DNA of 64,000 nucleotides from Leucogyrophana mollusca (Eukaryota; Basidiomycota; Agaricomycetes; Boletales): NCBI GenBank assembly GCA_021014945.1, contig MU266340.1, forward strand, positions 1 through 64,000, given 5' to 3'. Of the stretch, positions 22,863 through 33,540 are shown one piece after another. Under the pieces are notes generated by a model. The model was not told the origin of the DNA, made no database searches, and saw only the letters and a program-made list of their open reading frames with translations. Each line of letters opens with the position of its first letter. The stretch's first letter is position 1. The translations under genes and the position numbers were made by a program.

Positions 22863-24465
22863 ATGACTTACCTTTCCACCGTCAATGAGCTGCTCGCGGG
22901 CAGCGTAGGTGGCGCCGCTCAGGTGCTCGTCGGGCAACCACTCGACACCATCAAGACGCGTGCACAGATCGCACCCAGTCTGTCCAATCTGCTTGTCATT
23001 ATACCAATTGCTAATGGTCTCCTGCATACTAATAGAGGGCATGTTTGTAAGTCCTTGTGTCGCGTCGGCTTCGCTCGAGTAGGCTCACGCGATCTCCCTC
23101 TCAAGAAAGGCCCCATGGATATCTTAGCCCAGACTCTCCGGAAGGAGGGATTCTTCGCATTATACAAAGGTATTGGATTCATGCACAGTTTTTGGGGGTC
23201 CTTCTGACGCGTCTCTGAAGGCATGGCCAGCCCTCTGATCGGGATAGCGGGCGTCAACTCGTTACTATTTGCTTCATACGCATATTCGAAGCGTATAGTG
23301 TCACCATTTCCACAGCTTTCCCTGAAGGAGACCGCGATCGCAGGCGCAATGGCAGGGGCCGCAAACGCTATTCTCGCTAGTCCAGGTCCGTCCCTCCGAC
23401 GGCTTCATGTTGCAGGTCGCTGACCCTGTGCAAAAGTGGAAATGTTCAAAGTCCGTATGCAGGGTCAGTATGGCGCCGCTACAGATAAACGACTGAGGGA
23501 CGTCGCGAAAGAGATGTGGACGCAGTGGGGGCTTCGACAAGGTATCATGCGTGGTTACTGGGTAGGTTATCTGGGACTTCTCGACAAACGACGAGGGCGT
23601 CTTATTTCACTTAACTACTAGATAACCTTCGCGAGAGAGATACCGGCCTATGCTGGGTGCGTATGAAAATATCAGGTTCTTAATAGAAACAATAGTCGCT
23701 GATCGTAACTAAACCAGCTTTTACACAGGTATTTGCTCCCACCCAGACTGTCCGGATGTTCCCCTGACAGTATGTTTCCTACTTTTAGCATTTGAATTCT
23801 CGAAGCGCAAATTCAAAGCAACGTACGGTGAACAATTACCCGTCTGGGCCCTGCTCGCAAGCGGATCCACCGGAGGGGTACGCAGACTTGACACGCTTTC
23901 ATGAGGCATTCTGACTCTTCTAAAGATCGCATATTGGCTGGCTTGTTATCCATTGGGTCAATCAATTCACTTTCTCTCCAATGTCCGCTCCTTACGCTAT
24001 GATGTCCACATAGATGTTGTCAAATCGAGGGTCCAGCTAAGGGGCACACCACCTGTTGGCAAGCCATGGCAGTACATCAACAGCGAAATGCAAGCCGTTG
24101 TTGCTGAATCCGGAATGTAAGTGCTCAGTCTGTCTTGATTGAGTCGTAATTACTGACACGCGGTATCACCATAGAGCTGGACTTTTCCGCGGCCTATCTC
24201 CATCGTGTGAGTCAAAGGACCAACATTCTATGTAGCATTGTTATTAATCGACTGCGTACCTCCTTCCGATAAGTGCTGAGGAGGTGCGTGATATGGTTGT
24301 TTTCCTTGTGAAGCATAGTGATTCAAAGGGCTTCTTAGCATACCCGCCGCAGCAAGCACGTTTGCGGCCTTCGAATTGACTAGGGGTAAGGACTGCTTCA
24401 CTCACGACTGCCCTCTATTCTGATACCCCCATGCAGAATTCCTTCGAGAATCAACAGGCGAATGA
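22863..24465 (+). CDS. Mitochondrial carrier (carnitine/amino-acid-like branch)
   Basis: Inner-mitochondrial-membrane solute carrier of the SLC25 family, about 300 residues with the usual three repeats and six helices. The three carrier signatures are visible: QPLDTIKTRAQ (near 22935), SPVEMFKVRMQ (near 23436, split by an intron) and YPLDVVKSRVQ (near 24017, split by an intron). The repeat connectors EGFFALYKG, GLRQGIMRGYW and AGLFRGLSPS are also present. The second half (ITFAREIPAYAGFYTGYE) resembles the carnitine/acylcarnitine, Ymc1 and SLC25A29/45 group rather than ADP/ATP carriers. The transported substrate cannot be fixed by eye. Many introns of about 50 nt join in frame, and the last short exon ends FLRESTGE at 24465. 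Confidence 0.9.
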
Positions 24466-24590
24466 TTGTTTTCTAACTAGGAAAACGTGTATTTACAAAG
24501 AACTGAACGCATATTGTGCATGAAAAGCATGCGGTTCACCTACAATCACGCACCCCCCGCGCGCGTGGTAACCATATCTTCGCACATGAA

Positions 24591-27040
24591 TCACTGGGCT
24601 GCCTCCACGACCTGATCGAAGACCACAGTCGCCGGTCCCCTACACGAGGCGCTGAGTTAGCGACGCGGCAATAACACAAGAGCTGTGCATGTATTACCTG
24701 ATCTCTTTCCCCTGGGCGCCATAGGAATTACTGAGGTCAGTGCAAGTGCTTTCATTAAGTGCGAGCACTCACATTCTCCATCCAGCTGATCTGCGCCTGC
24801 AGCTCCGTGAGACCAAACATGAGGATGATGCTGAATTCTTGGCGATAGAACTGCACCCCGCCGTATCCTTTCCGCGGACTGATGCTCTTTGACACTTGTG
24901 ATGTGTTGGCATGCACTGTGCACAGGTTCGAGAACATGCCTGCATTTTCACGCAATCAACATCAGTTGTCTGTTTGGTAAACGATACTCACCTGGATCCG
25001 TGTCTGTCCACTTAGGATCAGGGTTGTCTCCCCTGTAGCAAACAATCTCCGTCGCGATCGAATCACATGTCGACTTCTCAGCACATTCAGTGATGAACTC
25101 CTTGCGGAACTCCTTGCTCTCGGAGATTCTTGTCCCCTGTGCGTTTGGTTAATGATGGATGGATCCTAGGAGAACACAGGTGTGTAATCATACCTTGGTC
25201 AAGATGGCACTGAAGGCGTTTGGTATCACTGTCCTTCCCGAAGGACGCGGGATAGCCGTATGTGTGCGGAGCTTGTGTTGCGGGTCATCTTTGTTGAACT
25301 CGATGGCACAGCGTGTGCCGTAGGTGAATCTCGAAACCCTCGCATTGACACGATGGTCTAAATAGAATGCGACAGCGCCGTCTGCAACTGCCTTACTCCT
25401 AGAAAAAGACGAGGGTGAGCGCTAGATTGCTTTCTGGTGATAAACCACTCACGTGTGATTGTCCGGTCGACAGAACTCGAGTCCGAGGGATTGCATGTGA
25501 GTCTGCAATCTCGAGAAGAGCCAGCTACTTGCCGCAAATCCGCCTACGAGAAAGACCGTCTAGGTTCTGGCTATGAGATGTGCGTTACAATGACAGAATT
25601 TGGACATGACTGACACGTATTGGTTTAGTTGCCGCTCGGCGCTGAATATCGATAGCCTCGATAACAGCTTTGATGGAAGGCTCGAATAGCGTAGCGACAT
25701 CAGTTCTGGTTGACAAAAACGTTAAAACATCTTATGGTCGGCGGTGTTGGTTTTCGCTCACCCTGGAAGTTTCAGCTGGCCCGAACGTATATTGAACGCC
25801 GGATCTTTGTCTCGCACTGTGCCAAATCTGATATAAGATGGCTCAGAAGGGTTGCTAAACCTCAGTTTCGCGGTCCTATCGAATTCCGCCGTCATCTGGG
25901 TGATGTCCTCTTTGCTCCCAAACTTCGATTCTCTCAATTGGGCTAACAGCGTGATCCTCAGGAGAAATTAAATTTAAGGATTGGTATGTACTTACCCTCA
26001 AGGAACTCGCGAGCGCGACGACTGACGAAAACTGATCCCTGCAGGTGACCTATCGACAAAAAGTGTGAGGTTCAGTTACACACTAGGTCGGAAGGTCATA
26101 CATTCTGCTGGTGCAATCTCTTCCAACGACGACGGTGACACCGTCATATAGTAGGCGCTGAGATCGATGGTTCCACCTCCGGCGTCGACGATAACCACCC
26201 CCTGGTCACTCTAAGAGGAAGAGCCATTGATCCGTACCGTGACCTTCTTCGCAGATAGAATTAAACCGACCTTCAGTGCATCTGATGCAAGGCCACTCCC
26301 AAGGCAGAAGTGAAGACTCGCTTCGCCTTCAGTGACAAGCTGAATCCTCGACTGATCTTCCGGTGAATCGGAGACAAGTCCTGCAAGAACAGCAGCACGC
26401 CGGATTTGAGTCTGCTGTGGCCCTTCCCACCCATTCGGATGGCTCAAAACGAAATCGATATTGTTCTCAACGGATCGCCATAGGTCGCTGCCGTTGGCGT
26501 GGGTTTCTTCGATGTAAGTCCTCGCGCACTGGAAAAGATATTTCATGAAGTCGCCAAGGACTTCTATGGCAGTCTTGTTTGGCGGTAATGAAGGGATGTC
26601 TTGGTCGCTGACATGGGACGAGGTCATATTCCTCGGACGCAGGTGAAGTTTCCACCTATTTGAGGCTTCAGTGTCTTGTTCACTCAACGGAATTGCGGAA
26701 TTACCACTCAAGCTTCGTCCACCCCTCATCCTCAGCTTTCTCCACGATGCTCTCTTGCAGTGCTTCTCCTCCTACGGCGCGAACGGACCCTTCCTGATCG
26801 TAATAGATAATCGAAGGTATCTTCGAGTCGCCCCCTACGTGGTCTTGGGACGGGAATCTGGCGCGCTCTGAGAAGGCTAGCGTGCTCGAACACTGACTAG
26901 GCTCACCGAGTGACTCCCTGTATCACAGGCGCATCTCCTGGGTCGAGGACACAATAAGAGATGCCACTGAATGTTGTACCGACGTCAAACGCCAGCACGA
27001 GCTTGCGCGAACGACCTTGGTATTGTTGCCGGGGGGACAT
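24591..27040 (-). CDS. Hsp70-like ATPase, copy A
   Basis: Divergent Hsp70-family protein with an actin-like ATPase domain. The start is MSPRQQYQGRSRKL at 27040. Phosphate-1 motif is LAFDVGTTFSGISY; phosphate-2 motif VVIVDAGGGTIDLSAY near 26200-26150; adenosine motif FLVGGFAASSWLF-like near 25520. The C-terminal part (QEFSIILMFGLTELQAQISW, ending ATVVFDQVVEAAQ) lacks the canonical peptide-binding domain sequence and the EEVD end. An in-frame TAG occurs at 26211-26213, just before the phosphate-2 motif. A pyrimidine-rich tract before it suggests a 60-nt intron (26211-26270) that removes it, but its donor (GTCGGT) is weak. The plus-strand copy at 33541-35980 has no intron there. Such divergent Hsp70-like proteins are expanded in mushrooms, and their clients are unknown. 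It converges with the mitochondrial carrier gene. Confidence 0.87.
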
Positions 27041-27719
27041 TGGTTAGGACTGCTGTTCCTCGAAGGGTTCGCTATCGTTTATACTGAGGTGATACCCCAG
27101 CGTCAAGGCACATAACTGACCCCGTCCTGTATGTACTTCCCTGACGCGTGGCCATGGGTGCGTGATGCAGCATGGCTTACCCGCAGTGACCAAGTGCCAA
27201 CCAACAGGCGCCCAAGGTCCAGCTAGCCGCGAGGCGCGAGCTGCGAGGTTCGAAGTTGCTGCGGCCGCGTGTTCATCGTAGATCTACAACTGGCACGTCC
27301 CCATGAGTTATGGGCCATCTTTCTGCAGGTAATGATTTGCGGCTCCCAGACCGATTGCTACCATATAGGAAATAATTGTGTCGGAATGGGTGTGGGGGCG
27401 GGGGTACATTGATATCTTGATGAATGTGCACTCTAAGAGATAACCTGCTCAATCCGACATCAACTTACCCGACGTTCGAAAGAATCTGTTTTCGTTCCCG
27501 TAGACCAACATAGACAGCTAATGCAATACCCCTGAAGTGCGACAGAAGACGGGACTCTAGAGGGTCCGCTGGAGGTTATCATGATGACGATCGTGATTGA
27601 CGCCGCTAGGCATTACTATACAGACTTCAAATATGATCATAACGTTCATATCTAAGCCGCTCTTCTATTTTCTTCTCCACGGTGTCCGAGTTGATGCGGT
27701 GCGGAGCAGTTGCTGAGTC
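27041..27719. other. Intergenic, no gene seen
   Basis: Gap between two minus-strand genes: the Hsp70-like copy A start and the CCT8 stop. No open frame with recognisable protein character or splice pattern was found. It presumably holds the Hsp70-like promoter and CCT8 3' end. Confidence 0.4.
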
Positions 27720-29765
27720 CTAATCCTCATCCCAGTTTCCTGCTTGCTGCGGGACTTTGGGCCCACCAGCCGGCTTACTCATGATGATACTGTCCACGCT
27801 GAGGACGGAAACGGCAGCTTCTGTCGCCAGGCGGATAGCCCATGATTTTGCCGCTAGTGAGTCGAGTATCTTGTACTCAGTTGCTAGCAGAGTGCCATCC
27901 TGTTCTGCCTGCTCAAAAAACCGGTCAGTATCCGAGGTGCAGAAGTTCTCAGAAGCCTCACCTCGACATCCACTCCCCATGCCTCCCCACCTTTTTGCTC
28001 GTGTTTGGCCCATAGCCTACTGAGCACTTCGTTGCCCTCCGCACCACCCAATGCATTCTCGGCGAGAGTCCGGGGTACGACTTCAAGTGCCGTCGCATAC
28101 CGCTTCACAGCATGTTGTGCAAGACCTTTTAGCCCGCTACCATATGCCTCGACCCGCCTGCCGAGTTCCAGCTCCGTGGCCCCTGCGCCAGGTACAAGAC
28201 GCGGGTCTTTTAAGAGCGACTTGATGACATTGACACCATCATCGATGGCGCGCTCAAGATCGTCGAGATGATTCGATGTGGCGCCACGGAGGACGATGGT
28301 TGCTGTCCGTGCCTTCTCCGTTTGCCCATCGTACCCCTCATCGCCGTCTACCAGCTGGCGTAGCACTGTGACTCGGTCACCGCCAATCTCGATTGTCTCA
28401 AACACATCAATGAACCCAGCTTCTTCGGGAGTGGGTGCACCCATGCGAGCCAGTGGCGTTGCATTGACGACACGACAGAGGCGGCGGAGGTCGAATTTGG
28501 AGAGGACTTTAAGCACGGCGATGTCGAAACGGTTGAGATAGTGAAGGGCAAGATCACCAACGCTTGACCCGGCGATAATGACCTTGACGCCGGAATCTGC
28601 GATCTCTTTGAAGATCTACGAGCAAGTCAGCCCGAATGGACAGGACGAGGCAGGCACTTTTGCTACCTTCTCAAGATGTTGTTCCTCTCCGCGGGTGAAG
28701 TTTAGCATCTCATCAGCATTCTTGATCAGGACTGTGCCTTTTGTCTCTGTTTGCGCAATGTCCAAGGCTGATGTGAAGACGGCAACCTTGGCTTTCGTCA
28801 CTTTCTTTATCATACCTTTTGCAAGCCGATGGTAAAGGTTGTTTGAGATAGTGTCTCGATTGTTCGATTGGGAACATACCTTCTGGTTCGCGACCGAACA
28901 CCATGCCTTGGACTACCCGGCTGCCTGCCAGACTCCCGCCCATGATCTTTACTACACGAACATTATCGACATTGAAGTTCTTGGGATTTTTGGGCATCAC
29001 TGCTAGTGCGGCCTCTGCGACTAAAGATGCAAGAGTGTCCTCGAAACCATATTGCTTTGAGGCTATTGCAGGTTTCAGCGCAGTAGAAAGAGTAGAGTGA
29101 GTAAAGGGTGATGGTAAGCTGGACGTTGACAGATCTACACGATCATAAGCACAGAACGTGATCAAGCAATAAAAACGCACTCTCTAGATCAGACAGGGCT
29201 TTCGTGCACGCAAGTTCGTATCCTTTGATGATTTCGCTAGGGTGTAGACCCATGATGAGAAGATTCTCCGCCTTCTTCAGAAGTTCGCCGGCAAAGATGA
29301 GCACCATGTTTGTGGAGTCGCCCATCTCATCATATCTTAGCCATTGGTCCAATGTAAGAGACAGAGTCGCTTACTTCCGATTCTTGAGCTTGCGACGCCA
29401 TAACAAGCAGTTTCGCTGCAGGATGTACCACCTCCACCTCGCGGATGATGGTTGCGGCATCGGATGTCACAAAAAGTCGGCCAAGGTGATTGATAAGTAA
29501 TTTATTCCGTCCTGCGTGTGATCAAGTCAGAGATCGGTCTCCTAGATAAACTCTGTACCTACCATTTGGTCCAAAGCTTGTCCGGACGAGATCTGATAGC
29601 TCCGAGACGGCTTGGATGTTACGAAGGACTGCATCCTCTATCCCTTGAGAGACCTGAGCCAGTTGGGGCCGGTCAGCTCGATAGTAAATGATCAAGAGTG
29701 TTGAGAACCTTATAACCATCCTTGAAGAGTTGGATATTGCTGGATTTTGGGACTTTGAGTGACAT
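27720..29765 (-). CDS. CCT8: Chaperonin TRiC/CCT subunit theta
   Basis: Theta subunit of the cytosolic group II chaperonin that folds actin, tubulin and many WD-repeat proteins. The start is MSLKVPKSSNIQLFKDGYK, the typical theta N-terminus. ATPase motifs in order: RTSFGPNG with NKLLINHL after an intron (near 29580-29490), VTSDAATIIREVEV (near 29470), GDSTNMVLIFAGELL (near 29325), LRGATSNHLDDLERAIDDGVN (near 28290-28230; cited as landmark) and PGAGATELELG (near 28190). The C-terminus ends SIIMSKPAGGPKVPQQAG then NWDED, as in other theta subunits. Introns of about 50-70 nt join in frame. The ATP-site motif usually read GDGT is GDST here. The gene is divergent, 211 bp from the DUF1776-like gene. 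Confidence 0.95.
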
Positions 29766-29976
29766 GTTGCGTAGAGCCAAGCAAGGCTGCGACGCGACCG
29801 ACCGCGTCCTCAATGATGAGACTTTTTGAGACTCCGCGCCTACCGAAACTCCACCCCGTTCTCAACTGTCAACCACCAACAGCCCATAACGTTACGTGCT
29901 TGCTCTGTCGATTCCTCTAGCTAATTCTGTGACGGGATAAAAGCACTGCTCTGTGCCTTCCGCCGAGGGTAACAGG

Positions 29977-31408
29977 ATGGTACTGAAGGTTTTGGCTGCT
30001 GCGGTCTCTGCCTGGTTACCCTCAAATTACTATGTTCATGTCCTGGTGGCCATTGGAGCAGTCGTCGTAGTACACGCATTCGCGCAAGGGCGCACTACTA
30101 GTCGTGAGCGCGACATGCACGCCCGCGTCGTGCTTATAACAGTACGTCCGAGAGTCATCACCGTCCCGAGTCTAAACACACCCGGATATGTAGGGAGGGT
30201 TCACTCCACTCGGTTTGACACTTATTCAAAGCTTAGCTGAAAGAGGTGCACACATCATCGCCCTCTCCCAAAAACCAATTGACGACCCGGAAGTGGACCT
30301 CCTTGTCACTCTTCTGCGTTCTACGACCAAAAACGACCAAATATTTTCTGAAGAATGTGATTTATCCTCCCCCTCATCAGTGCGGTCATTCTGCTCCCGC
30401 TTCTTAACCGGCAAGGATCAAAGGCTCGATGCAATCGTGTTTGCCCATGAGTACCAGCAAATCGGTTCCCTCGTCTCCCGTCAAGATGCGGTATTGGATG
30501 CGAAAATAAGACAGGATTCCTCTCTCGCTACCTTCTTGATCGTAACACTGTTGTTGCCGGTGTTACTCGTTGCGCCGGTCGAGCGTGACATCCGTATCAT
30601 TAACGTCGTCAATCCTTTTTACGCAGCATCTGCCCCAACATATACTCCAGCCACACCTCCTTCTAACTCATCCCTATTTCGCCAGGAGGGGTGGAGGGCT
30701 TTGCGGACGGCAGTCTTCGCTCGACATCTACAACGTGTTCTAGACGCTCTCCCGACAGGCGGACAGGTTCCCAAGACGGACGAGAATACCATACATGTCG
30801 TGAACGAGAAGGTACAGAAATCCAACATCGTCGCAGTGTCCGTGTGTCCTGGCATCAGCAGGTCAGATACTATCGCCCCTCTTCTGAACGCGGTTCGTGC
30901 TCCTGGGAGGTCTTCCTTCGGGATGACTCTGTAAGCTATTTTCTAGTGTTGATTTTGTGGTGCTTATGGGTCGACTAGCTACATATTATCACAGCCCCTC
31001 CTTCGGCTGCTGACAAAATCTCCAGCATCTGCTGTGCAATCCGTGCTCCACGTTCTTTTCCTCCCTACTCCTTTCAAGAGCACACCCAAAAGAACAGGCG
31101 CCAATTCTACTACTACCGATGCTCTGCCCGAAGAGGTTCTCAAGGCAGGAGCACTGTACAGGGAGTGCGCGGTTGTCAATCTTAGGGTCCCAGCACCAGG
31201 GAGTCCTCGACAGCAGCAAATGAACGCCTCTGAAGACTCGAAGGAACCCCCTCTTGTAGATGATGGAGAGTTGGGTGGCGTATACCTCGGTCAATCGGTT
31301 TGGGAGAGTTTCGAGGTGGCACTGAAGGAGTGGGAGAAGTCAAATTTAGGGGCTGAAGACCAGGGGCGAGGTGACGGTACTACCTCGGTAGATACCGAGA
31401 GCGGCTAG
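29977..31408 (+). CDS. SDR-like membrane protein (DUF1776 type)
   Basis: Three-exon gene. I chose the first ATG at 29977 (MVLKVLAAAVSAWLPSNYY), which gives an N-terminal membrane helix (VHVLVAIGAVVVVHAF). After the intron at 30142-30196 comes a Rossmann-type glycine motif (VVLITGGFTPLGLTLIQSLA) and EECDLSSPSSVRSFC, as in short-chain dehydrogenases. Later segments (LDAIVFAHEYQQIG; IVAVSVCPGISRS) fit the fungal DUF1776/YNL181W-like group, proposed ER-associated oxidoreductases. The usual SDR YxxxK pair is not obvious. The second intron (30931-30977) joins FGMTL to YILSQPLLRLLTKSP, and then VQSVLHVLFLPTPFKSTPK. The substrate is unknown. Stop at 31408. Confidence 0.75.
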
Positions 31409-31669
31409 CTGTCAGAGGGTGTGGGCTATTGTCTTCTTCTCATTTTCATTGATCTCATGCTCTCAACTTGCGCAACAGAGACAAGGCGGACAAACTTAGT
31501 AGACAACATCGGGACGATATTAGATAAGTCATATCTTCGTGGAATCCTACATAAATTATTGATCGAGTGACATTGTAAATAGAATAAAGGACTATCATAC
31601 TTTATACGTGCGGTATACAACCGTTCGCTGCGCACAAGTAAAGTACTGTTGCGTCCCAAGTTCGTGGCC

Positions 31670-33170
31670 TCACCCGTCTCTCTCCATCCCCTCTGCCACA
31701 GACTCCAGTGCTACCCTCGGTTTCAGCAGCGGCGTGTTCCTGAAATCGACGACATCATCCTTGGTGACCTTTTCCGATCGTTGCAATCCCAGTCCTGTCG
31801 TACACAAGACGATGCCTGCCTGTTGCTTATCCGCGCCATCCGGTCCATCAAGGTCGTCCATGGATGTTGCGTCAAATGGTTCCCCTGCTCCTGCATGGGT
31901 AAGCCACAAGTCTGCTGACGTAACTTCTTGCCCCATAGCTTTGTTTAGCCGAGTCGCCATCTTGACTACGTTTGATACCCTCTCTCCAAACTTCATCGTG
32001 AAGTTGCGATAGCTCTCCTCGTAGTTCTTGGTACAGCCGGCAGAGACCATCACGACGACAAGTGTATCGCTGACGTGGGCGACCATTGTGGCGTGCAGGT
32101 CGCTCTCGCTGAATGCGATCTTCTGAGCGTGGGCTCGAGTGAGCGCTCGCCACCGGCCCGCGACCGCCTGGTTTTCTGCAAGTCCAAAACAGTCAGCACA
32201 GTACCGAAAATGGTTGGCGCTACTGACCTGCTTCCCGTATATCGTTGTAGATCTCTGCCAAAGGCTGCTCTGCTTGAAGGCTATCGTAATCCCATGTCAT
32301 CGCCATCCAACGGGTGAACTCGACCATTGCCGCTTGAAGTGCTATCTGCACGATGAGTGGGTCGTCACCATGCTTCATGGTGGTGATGTACTGTGTCATT
32401 GTTGCTCCCATAAGCTCGCTGATCCTGCCGCTCGCCTCCTTCATCTCTTCCGTGTTTGCCTGGCTTCGGTCGAAATCAAAGGAGTCGGAGATGAATGCTG
32501 CGGTCTGCATGATCTCCGAATTCAAGCCCTCGACTAATTTGATGACATCTGCTCCCGATAGCGAGTCTGCCTTGGTCAGGAATGCTTGCGCGCCTTTCAG
32601 CTCGCGCGTGCGTGTTTCCAGGAGAGCGGTGAGTTCGGAGTGCTGCGTCTTCAGATGTTGAAGTTCGTTCTTCACGCCCTTCGTCTCCCTCTCTTGAACT
32701 TCCAGTCGCCGTTGGAGAGAAGCGTACTCCGCAGTGGAGCGCTGGAGCGCTTCCTGTGCAGTCGATTTTGCTTCCTGCTCTCGACGCAGCGCTGCTTGCA
32801 CCTTGCCTTTCTCCTCTCCCTCCCGCCTCGAGGATTCCTCCAGCTCCAACTTTTCCTGCTCTAGCGTCTGTGTCTTCTTCTCCAAGCGGCCTCTGATCTC
32901 TTCCAGCAGATCCAGCTCGCCTCTGATCTTCTTGAGCTCTTCACCGCTCAGCGCTTGCCGTCTTTCCTCCTCCTCTTTCAACGCGATTCTCCATGGTATG
33001 ATGCTTGCTAGCCAGCGTAGAATGTTCTGTAGACGTTGGGGAGCGAAGCGGGACATCAGGCTCGGGACTCCGATGAAGACGATGGGGACGGTGACTGCTA
33101 CGCAGGATAGAGGCGTCAGTGCAAACTTTGTAAAGTTCATGGCCGTATTGGTTTGATTCTGAAAAGCCAT
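31670..33170 (-). CDS. Coiled-coil protein, copy B, with N-terminal hydrophobic segment
   Basis: Paralogue of the coiled-coil gene at 17579-19307. The start is MAFQNQTNTAMNFTKFALTP at 33170. Unlike copy A it has a hydrophobic stretch near residues 16-40 (LSCVAVTVPIVFIGVPSLM), a likely membrane anchor. A long Glu/Lys/Gln-rich coiled coil covers residues of roughly 65-190 (EERRQALSGEELKKIRGEL). The shared C-terminal module follows: ELKGAQAFLTKADSLSGAD, LIVQIALQAAMVEFTRWMAM, and, after an intron in the same place as in copy A, AGRWRALTRAHAQK, GIVLCTTGLGLQR and KPRVALESVAEGM. The C-terminal module appears better conserved than the coils. It is head to head with Hsp70-like copy B. The function is unknown. 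Confidence 0.8.
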
Positions 33171-33540
33171 TCGGCCCGTGAGTCTTGAAGAACTTCGCCA
33201 TGCGGTGGGAGCATGTTTAATAGCAGCGCGCCTCGTTCATGACGGCCGTCGTAATCACGGGGCGGGCACGTTGCAAATGCGTTCCGTTATATTGACCTCG
33301 CGTAAAGCAGTTCGCTGGACTTGTTCAGCGTGTCTTGATTTGAAGTCACACTTGGATCATTCACCACACATGTGCCACACCGATCGAGCGCTGGGGGTGA
33401 CGGGGAGCTGCGGAAAGGGTGACAGCTGGTGAAGAGTCGAACATAGTGTATTGCATGAGGTATAAGACAGCTCACGGACGGGAGGATGGTTTTTGTACGT
33501 CCCCAATTATACGACAGCTTTACGTTACTGACAAGTTCTG
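33171..33540. promoter_or_regulatory. Shared head-to-head promoter of coiled-coil B and Hsp70-like B
   Basis: Only 370 bp separate the two divergent start codons, so the genes probably share regulatory DNA. I did not identify a heat-shock element (repeated nGAAn units) or other clear site by eye, so the regulatory claim rests on geometry alone. Confidence 0.4.
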
